NCBI GenBank assembly: GCA_023410905.1
Contig: JAEYPL010000147.1
Location: 1 to 20,062 of the forward strand
Source of the DNA: Pseudomonadota bacterium
GTDB lineage: Bacteria; Pseudomonadota; Alphaproteobacteria; Rhizobiales; Hyphomicrobiaceae
Direction of reading: 5' to 3'
DNA: 20,062 nt
The stretch's first letter is position 1; each line of letters begins with the position of its first letter. The position numbers and the translations under genes were made by a program. Positions 15,652 to 20,062 of the stretch are shown in pieces. Under the pieces are notes generated by a model that was given only the letters and a program-made list of their open reading frames with translations, was not told the origin of the DNA and made no database searches.

Positions 15652-15729
15652 TCAAACGAGGCCGAGCACACCGAAGAAACCAACGGCAAGCGCGCCGGCA
15701 AAAGCCAGCAGGAACAGCAGCCACCTCAT
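15652..15729 (-). CDS. Possible 25-residue membrane peptide upstream of the EamA gene
   Basis: ATG 15729 to TGA 15652 encodes MRWLLFLLAFAGALAVG and a few more residues, one hydrophobic helix with an Arg at its start. GGGAGG lies 7 bases before the ATG, one of the best ribosome sites in the window. The stop is 32 bases before the transporter start, so the two are likely on one transcript. It may be a small membrane protein or a translated leader. No family is recognised. Confidence 0.5.
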   Translation of the reverse strand: MRWLLFLLAFAGALAVGFFGVLGLV

Positions 15730-15886
15730 CGCGCGCTCCCTCCCTGGGAGAGTGCCGCGCTGGCAATGGCAGCATTTTCCAGGCTGCGCCCGGGTTTACC
15801 GCTCTTCTGCCGGCCGGGCCAAATAGCCCGCAGCGCGACACCGGCGCACTATGGCAAGCGCGCCCTCACTTGGGTAGAGGCCACCT

Positions 15887-16273
15887 TCAGGCGCCGGCGC
15901 GCTGATCGTCCGGCGAGAAGATCACATAGGCGAATATCAGGATGCCGAGGCCGACGATCATCGAGCCGCCCGCCAGCAACGGCTCAAACTGCGGATGGCC
16001 TGTGTACTTGAGGTAAAGCGCGGGCAGCATGATCACCATACCGAGCACATAGACGACGTAGTGCGCCATCGCGACGCGCCATGCCGCCTTGGCCGGCTGC
16101 AAAGCGTAGTATCCGCCGAAAAGGGCGGACGTCACCCAGCCGAGCAGGAGAATGTGGGCGTGCGCCGGCATTGCCGAATGATCCTGGGCAATGCCCATTT
16201 GGAGCCCCAGGCCTACGCCGATCACGAGAAATAGCGTCGCTGTTTTGATGAAGAGCTGCGATATGCGCGGCAT
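15887..16273 (-). CDS. Small four-helix heme-copper-oxidase-like membrane protein
   Basis: This 128-residue protein has four hydrophobic helices. Between helices 1 and 2 is DHSAMPAHAHILLLGW (residues 31-46), with H32, H38 and H40. The HAH..LLLGW pattern is like the haem-binding helix of cbb3-type cytochrome oxidase subunit I (CcoN). Small free-standing proteins of this kind are found in alphaproteobacteria, sometimes annotated as cytochrome oxidase subunit I-like. A full oxidase subunit is about four times longer, so this is not an intact enzyme subunit. A haem or redox-sensing role is inference. ATG 16273 has a GGGGGA upstream. It is divergent from rpmH. Confidence 0.72.
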   Translation of the reverse strand: MPRISQLFIKTATLFLVIGVGLGLQMGIAQDHSAMPAHAHILLLGWVTSALFGGYYALQPAKAAWRVAMAHYVVYVLGMVIMLPALYLKYTGHPQFEPLLAGGSMIVGLGILIFAYVIFSPDDQRAGA

Positions 16274-16361
16274 AGAATTCGTCCCCCGATCGCCGATGCT
16301 GCGGCCTGAACATAGCTCAGTCCGCCTTTATCGGCGAGGGCGCGGCCTGATGCGCCGCCGA

Positions 16362-16390
16362 TTGACTTGCCGCCGAGCCGCCCATATAAG
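16362..16390 (+). promoter_or_regulatory. Sigma70-type promoter of rpmH
   Basis: TTGACT (16362-16367) and TATAAG (16385-16390) are separated by exactly 17 bases, the best promoter match in the window. Transcription would start near 16397, giving a leader of about 140 bases before rpmH. It probably drives rpmH-rnpA and perhaps yidC-engB. Confidence 0.7.
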
Positions 16391-16428
16391 CCGAGCACTC
16401 TTTCGGAGATACGGGCGTACCGTTTCCG

Positions 16429-16479
16429 GCGACCACGCTGGGAAGCGGCGCGCCGATTGGTGTTGCAGCGACCACGCTG
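16429..16479 (+). repeat. 12-bp direct repeat in the rpmH leader
   Basis: GCGACCACGCTG occurs at 16429-16440 and 16468-16479, offset by 39 bases, inside the predicted untranslated leader of rpmH. It could be a protein or RNA binding element, for example for autogenous control; no known leader motif is recognised. Confidence 0.4.
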
Positions 16480-16536
16480 CGCCTAGGGGATGCGCCCGGC
16501 GGAACTGCTGCCGAGGCAAGCAATGGAGAACGTACC

Positions 16537-16671
16537 GTGAAGCGGACCTATCAGCCGAGCAAGCTTGTGCGTAAGCGCCGGCATGGCTTCCGCGCCCGCA
16601 TGGCGACCGTCGGCGGCCGCAATGTCCTCGCGCGCCGTCGCGCCAAGGGCCGCAAGCGCCTGTCGGCCTGA
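16537..16671 (+). CDS. rpmH: 50S ribosomal protein L34
   Basis: This is a 44-residue, very basic protein of the large ribosomal subunit. It reads (M)KRTYQPSKLVRKRRHGFR near the start and ends RRAKGRKRLSA, the nearly invariant L34 sequence at its full usual length. It starts at GTG 16537 with GGAG about 9 bases upstream. It is first in the conserved rpmH-rnpA-yidC-engB order and has a strong promoter and a leader of about 140 bases. Confidence 0.97.
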   Translation: MKRTYQPSKLVRKRRHGFRARMATVGGRNVLARRRAKGRKRLSA

Positions 16672-16791
16672 GCCTGACCGTGCCTCGCGTCGGGGTCGAG
16701 GGCGGTCGCGCCGACAGGCAGCGGGTCGCGCGGGCCCCAGACGTAGCGGCATAGCGTCTGCTTGGCGTCCCAGGTGTGTTTCGGTGATCGG

Positions 16792-17328
16792 ATGCACCTC
16801 ATGGCCATCGCGACACTGAAGCGGCGTGCTGAGTTCCTCCGAGTTCGTGGCGGTCGACGCTGGTCAACCCCCGCGTTCGTTATCGAGATGCGGGCACGTT
16901 CCGGGAGCGATCGACCCATGAGGGCCGACATAGGGGCCGAGACTGGCGGGCAGATCCGGGAAACCGAGGATCGGCTCACCCTGCACGCCCCATCCCCCGA
17001 CGGCCCCGCACGCTTCGGCTTCACCGCCACCAAGAAGATCGGCAATGCCGTCACGCGCAACCTGATCCGCCGCCGCCTCAAGGAGGCTGTGCGGCTCGTC
17101 GCCCCAGGGCGCGCCCGGGCGGGTTGCGACTATGTACTGATCGCGCGGGAGGCGGCGGCGACACGCGCCTTTGCCATCCTCGAGCGCGATCTCGCCACGG
17201 CCTTCGACGCACTGCACGCACCGGCCACCGGCGGACAGCGCACAGCGCGCCAGGAAACACGCGGCGGCACCCGCCCCTCATCGACGCGCGGCCGGGCCCG
17301 AACCCCGCGCCCTGCAAGCGAAGGCTGA
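16792..17328 (+). CDS. rnpA: Ribonuclease P protein component
   Basis: RnpA is the protein subunit that helps the RNase P RNA cut the 5' leader from tRNA precursors. The N-terminal LKRRAEFLRV (9-18) and the RNR-type motif FGFTATKKIGNAVTRNLIRRRLKEA (75-99) are clear, as is the final CDYVLIAR strand (112-119). At 178 residues it is longer than the usual 115-130. About 35 residues (36-72), partly acidic, are inserted before the RNR strand, and a basic tail of about 35 residues (144-178) follows the fold. Inserts here occur in other alphaproteobacteria. ATG 16792 and ATG 16801 are both possible starts; the ribosome site is weak for both. yidC begins 7 bases after the stop. Confidence 0.92.
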   Translation: MHLMAIATLKRRAEFLRVRGGRRWSTPAFVIEMRARSGSDRPMRADIGAETGGQIRETEDRLTLHAPSPDGPARFGFTATKKIGNAVTRNLIRRRLKEAVRLVAPGRARAGCDYVLIAREAAATRAFAILERDLATAFDALHAPATGGQRTARQETRGGTRPSSTRGRARTPRPASEG

Positions 17329-17335
17329 CAACCCG

Positions 17336-19234
17336 ATGATGCAGCAAGACGACAACCAGAAGAACCTCCTGCTCGCGATCGTACTATCGATCGGCGTGCT
17401 GCTCTTCTGGCAGTTCTATTATGCCGGCCCGAAGATGCAGCAGGAGCGCGACCGCGTTGCCCGTCAGGAGCAGACGCAGCAGGCGCCGGCTCCGGGAGCG
17501 GGAGCGCCGGTCGCGGCACCCGACGGCTCTCCGGTCGCCGCACCAGGCGCCGCCGGTAGTGCTCCAGCCGCTGCTCCCGGCTCCGTGCCGGGCGCAGCCG
17601 CGCCAGCCGCTCCCGTCCACACGCGCGACACCGCGCTCAAATCCTCGCCCCGCGTCTCCATTGCGACGCCGAGCCTGACAGGCTCCGTCTCGCTGCGCGG
17701 CGGGCGCATCGACGACCTCGTACTCGTGAAGTACCGCGAGCAGGTATCGCCGACGAGCCCGAACGTCGTCCTGTTCTCCCCCGCCGAAGCGCCGAACGCC
17801 TATTTCGCCGAGCACGGCTGGGTGGCCGCCGGCGGCAGCACCGTCAAGCTGCCGGGGCGCGACACCGTCTGGACGGCCGAGTCGACCGGCCAGCTCACAC
17901 CCGCCAATCCCGCGCGCCTCACCTGGGACAATGGCGAAGGCCTCCTCTTCCGCCGCATCATCTCGGTCGACAACGAGTACATGTTCACGGTCCGCGACGA
18001 GGTCGAGAACAAGTCGCAGACCGCGCAGTCGCTCTTCCCCTACGCGCGCATCTATCGCGTCGGCATTCCCAAGCTCGAAGGCTTCTTCATCTTGCATGAG
18101 GGCCTGATCGGCGTGGTCGGCGAGCAGGGTCTGCAGGAGATCAAATACGCGGACGTCCTCAAGGAGGGCGGCAACAAGACCATCGACAAGGCGCTCGGCG
18201 GCTGGCTCGGCATTACCGATAAGTATTGGGCTGCGGCCGTCGTTCCCAGCCAGACGATGGAATACCGCGCGAGCTTCCTCGGCATTCCGGGTGTCCCCGG
18301 CCAGCGCGAGGCCTTCCAGACCGACTATCTCGCCGCCATGGTCACCGTCGCTCCAGGTGCGACGGGCTCGACCGAAGGCCATCTCTTTGCCGGCGCCAAG
18401 GAAGTCAATGTCATCGACGGCTATGCCGAGAAGCTGACGATCAAGAAATTCGACCTGCTCGTCGACTGGGGCTGGTTCTACTTCATCACCAAGCCGCTAT
18501 TTCATCTGATCCACTGGCTGGCTGGCTGGTTCGCGAGCCTCGGCGCCACGGCGAACTTCGGCCTCGCGATCCTCGCGACGACCGTTCTCGTCAAGCTCGT
18601 CTTCTTCCCTCTCGCCAACAAGTCCTACGAGTCCATGGCGAAGATGAAGAACTTGCAGCCCGAGATGGAAAAGCTGCGCGAGCGCTACAAGGACGACAAG
18701 GCCAAGCAGCAGCAGGAACTGATGGCGCTCTACAAGAAGGAAAAGATCAACCCGCTCGCGGGCTGTCTGCCGATCCTTCTGCAGATCCCGGTCTTCTTCG
18801 CGCTCTACAAAGTGCTGTTCGTGACCATCGATATGCGTCACGCGCCCTTCTACGGCTGGATCAGGGATCTCTCGGCTCCCGATCCGACCTCGCTCTTCAA
18901 TCTCTTCGGCCTGCTGCCGTACACGGTGCCCGACTTCCTGCACGTGGGCGTCTGGCCGATCATCATGGGCATCACGATGTGGGTCCAGATGCAGCTCAAT
19001 CCGCAGCAGCCCGATCCGCTCCAGCAGAAGATCTTCAACTGGATGCCGGTGCTGTTCACGTTCCTGCTGGCATCGTTCCCAGCCGGCCTCGTGATCTACT
19101 GGGCCTGGAACAACGTGCTTTCGCTGCTCCAGCAGTACGCGATCATGCGCAAGAACAACACCGAGGTGCATCTCTGGAAGAACCTCGGCATCGAGAAGTG
19201 GCTGGCGTCGCGGCGCGCCGCCGATAAGAAGTGA
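17336..19234 (+). CDS. yidC: Membrane protein insertase YidC
   Basis: YidC inserts and folds inner-membrane proteins, alone or with SecYEG. The 632-residue protein has an N-terminal helix (about 9-29), a Pro/Ala/Gly-rich linker (about 48-95) and a periplasmic P1 domain (about 105-365). The conserved core (about 375-615) has five helices. K420 is at the place of the groove-lining Arg366 of E. coli, followed by FPLANKSYESMAKMKNLQP, the cytoplasmic hairpin (442-475) and NPLAGCLPILLQIPVFFALY (472-491). FNWMPVLFTFLLASFPAGLVIYW (567-589) is typical. ATG 17336 (or 17339) is chosen; the open frame extends 55 codons upstream across rnpA in another frame. It overlaps engB by four bases. Confidence 0.97.
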   Translation: MMQQDDNQKNLLLAIVLSIGVLLFWQFYYAGPKMQQERDRVARQEQTQQAPAPGAGAPVAAPDGSPVAAPGAAGSAPAAAPGSVPGAAAPAAPVHTRDTALKSSPRVSIATPSLTGSVSLRGGRIDDLVLVKYREQVSPTSPNVVLFSPAEAPNAYFAEHGWVAAGGSTVKLPGRDTVWTAESTGQLTPANPARLTWDNGEGLLFRRIISVDNEYMFTVRDEVENKSQTAQSLFPYARIYRVGIPKLEGFFILHEGLIGVVGEQGLQEIKYADVLKEGGNKTIDKALGGWLGITDKYWAAAVVPSQTMEYRASFLGIPGVPGQREAFQTDYLAAMVTVAPGATGSTEGHLFAGAKEVNVIDGYAEKLTIKKFDLLVDWGWFYFITKPLFHLIHWLAGWFASLGATANFGLAILATTVLVKLVFFPLANKSYESMAKMKNLQPEMEKLRERYKDDKAKQQQELMALYKKEKINPLAGCLPILLQIPVFFALYKVLFVTIDMRHAPFYGWIRDLSAPDPTSLFNLFGLLPYTVPDFLHVGVWPIIMGITMWVQMQLNPQQPDPLQQKIFNWMPVLFTFLLASFPAGLVIYWAWNNVLSLLQQYAIMRKNNTEVHLWKNLGIEKWLASRRAADKK

Positions 19235-19884
19235 CCGGCGGCGCTTCGCCCCGGGACGACGCCGGTGACCGCCTCTTCCGCGGTCACTGGATCTTCCTCA
19301 AGAGCGTTCCCACGCTCGAAGTCCTTCCGGAGGCCGACCGGCCCGAGGTCGCCTTTGCCGGACGCTCAAACGTCGGCAAGTCGACCCTCATCAACGCGCT
19401 CGTTGACCAGCATGGACTGGCGCGCGCCTCGAACACCCCCGGCCGCACGCAAGCGCTGAATTACTTCGGCCCCGAGCGTCCGGAGCCGCCCTTCTATCTC
19501 GTCGACATGCCAGGCTATGGCTTCGCCAAGGCGCCGAAGGAGATGGTCGACGCCTGGACGGCCCTCGTGCGCGATTATCTGCGCGGCCGGCCGAACCTCT
19601 CCCGCACCTTCCTGCTGATCGATGCCCGCCACGGCCTGAAGCCGGTCGACCGCGAGATCATGAAGCTCCTCGACGAGGCCGCCGTCTCCTTTCAGATCGT
19701 TCTGACGAAAGCGGACAAACTCACGCCCAAGGCGCTCGAACACGTCATTGCTGCAACGCAGAAAGAGATCAAGGCGCACCCCGCGGCCATGCCGGAGGTT
19801 TTGGCAACCTCGTCGGAAAAGAAGCGCGGGTTCGATGAACTGCGCTCGGCGATCGCCACCATCGTGCTCGGTTTGCGAACCTAA
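19231..19884 (+). CDS. engB: Ribosome biogenesis GTPase EngB/YihA/YsxC
   Basis: EngB is a GTPase for late assembly of the 50S subunit. The 217-residue protein shows G1 GRSNVGKS (44-51), the switch-I region NTPGRT (68-73), G3 DMPGYG (92-97), G4 TKAD (159-162) and G5 SSEK (194-197), all intact. It starts at GTG 19231, whose last two bases and the next form the start of the yidC stop (GTGA), so translation is probably coupled. The N-terminal 15-20 residues are a variable extension. It closes the conserved block; the usual next gene, argB, is not seen before the window ends. Confidence 0.95.
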   Translation: MTGGASPRDDAGDRLFRGHWIFLKSVPTLEVLPEADRPEVAFAGRSNVGKSTLINALVDQHGLARASNTPGRTQALNYFGPERPEPPFYLVDMPGYGFAKAPKEMVDAWTALVRDYLRGRPNLSRTFLLIDARHGLKPVDREIMKLLDEAAVSFQIVLTKADKLTPKALEHVIAATQKEIKAHPAAMPEVLATSSEKKRGFDELRSAIATIVLGLRT

Positions 19885-20062
19885 AGCGCGCACCTCGGTA
19901 CGTATTGCCACCGGAGAACCGGTTCGCGTGCCGCGAAATGCCGCAGCGGGGCCGACAAGGCCACTGTCGCCTCGCAGGCGCGACACCGGTAAGCACCATG
20001 CACGAAATGCGCTCGCTCGACATTTCCTGCTGGCCGCAAGGGTGGGCGGGCTGATCGAATTC
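19885..20062. other. No gene seen at the right end
   Basis: The last 178 bases hold the palindrome GAACCGGTTC (19917-19926) and a weak hairpin GTCGCCT...AGGCGCGAC (19966-19984) with one bulge. They could end engB transcription. I see no start of argB or other gene. The window ends with GATCGAATTC, an EcoRI site. Confidence 0.4.

Noticed and set aside
17384..18382. Minus-strand ORF of 332 codons
   Set aside because: It is antisense to yidC.
20053..20062. GATCGAATTC at the very end as a cloning-vector junction
   Set aside because: It ends in an EcoRI site and could be a clone end, but a chance six-base site is just as likely and no vector sequence is visible.

Overview
The window is GC-rich, single-copy-looking chromosomal DNA from an alphaproteobacterium, most likely of the Hyphomicrobiales (Rhizobiales). 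The evidence is the rpmH-rnpA-yidC-engB gene order, a UvrB with long N- and C-terminal extensions, an intracellular polyhydroxyalkanoate depolymerase, CtrA-type and DnaA-type motifs, and three copies of a palindromic element resembling the Rhizobium intergenic mosaic elements (RIME). There is no phage, plasmid, transposase, CRISPR or biosynthetic cluster. Almost everything is housekeeping or core metabolism, so the interest lies in details.

Layout, left to right. uvrB lies on the minus strand (1-2715) and runs off the left edge. It carries two of the palindromic elements inside its reading frame, one near each end of the protein. A minus-strand glutathione S-transferase gene (2879-3535) follows and ends in tandem hairpins. 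Divergent from it are phaZ (3656-4879) and a short-chain dehydrogenase (5055-6047). An intergenic stretch (about 6060-6525) holds a 27-residue membrane-peptide ORF and an AT-richer patch with DnaA-box and CtrA-type motifs. tRNA-Thr(GGT) is on the minus strand (6526-6600). Plus-strand genes for a DoxX protein, a class III CoA-transferase, an unknown Pro/Ala-rich membrane protein and a SnoaL/NTF2-like protein run to 10674. A convergent junction leads to minus-strand ridA and mdh, with the third palindromic element between them. Further minus-strand genes are a secreted two-domain protein with its own terminator, an M20 peptidase that lacks the usual first zinc-binding His, an EamA transporter preceded by a tiny membrane-peptide ORF, and a small heme-copper-oxidase-like membrane protein.

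The right end is the conserved ribosome and membrane-insertion block: rpmH (with a good sigma70-type promoter), rnpA, yidC and engB. yidC and engB overlap by four bases. The argB gene that often follows engB in this order is not visible in the last 178 bases. The rpmH-rnpA-yidC-engB genes act in ribosome structure, tRNA maturation, membrane-protein insertion and 50S assembly. phaZ, mdh and possibly the CoA-transferase belong to carbon and acyl-CoA metabolism.

No clearly new multi-gene system was found. The best leads are the coding use of the palindromic elements in uvrB, the CtrA/DnaA motif patch, the unusual M20 active site, and the two tiny membrane-peptide ORFs.
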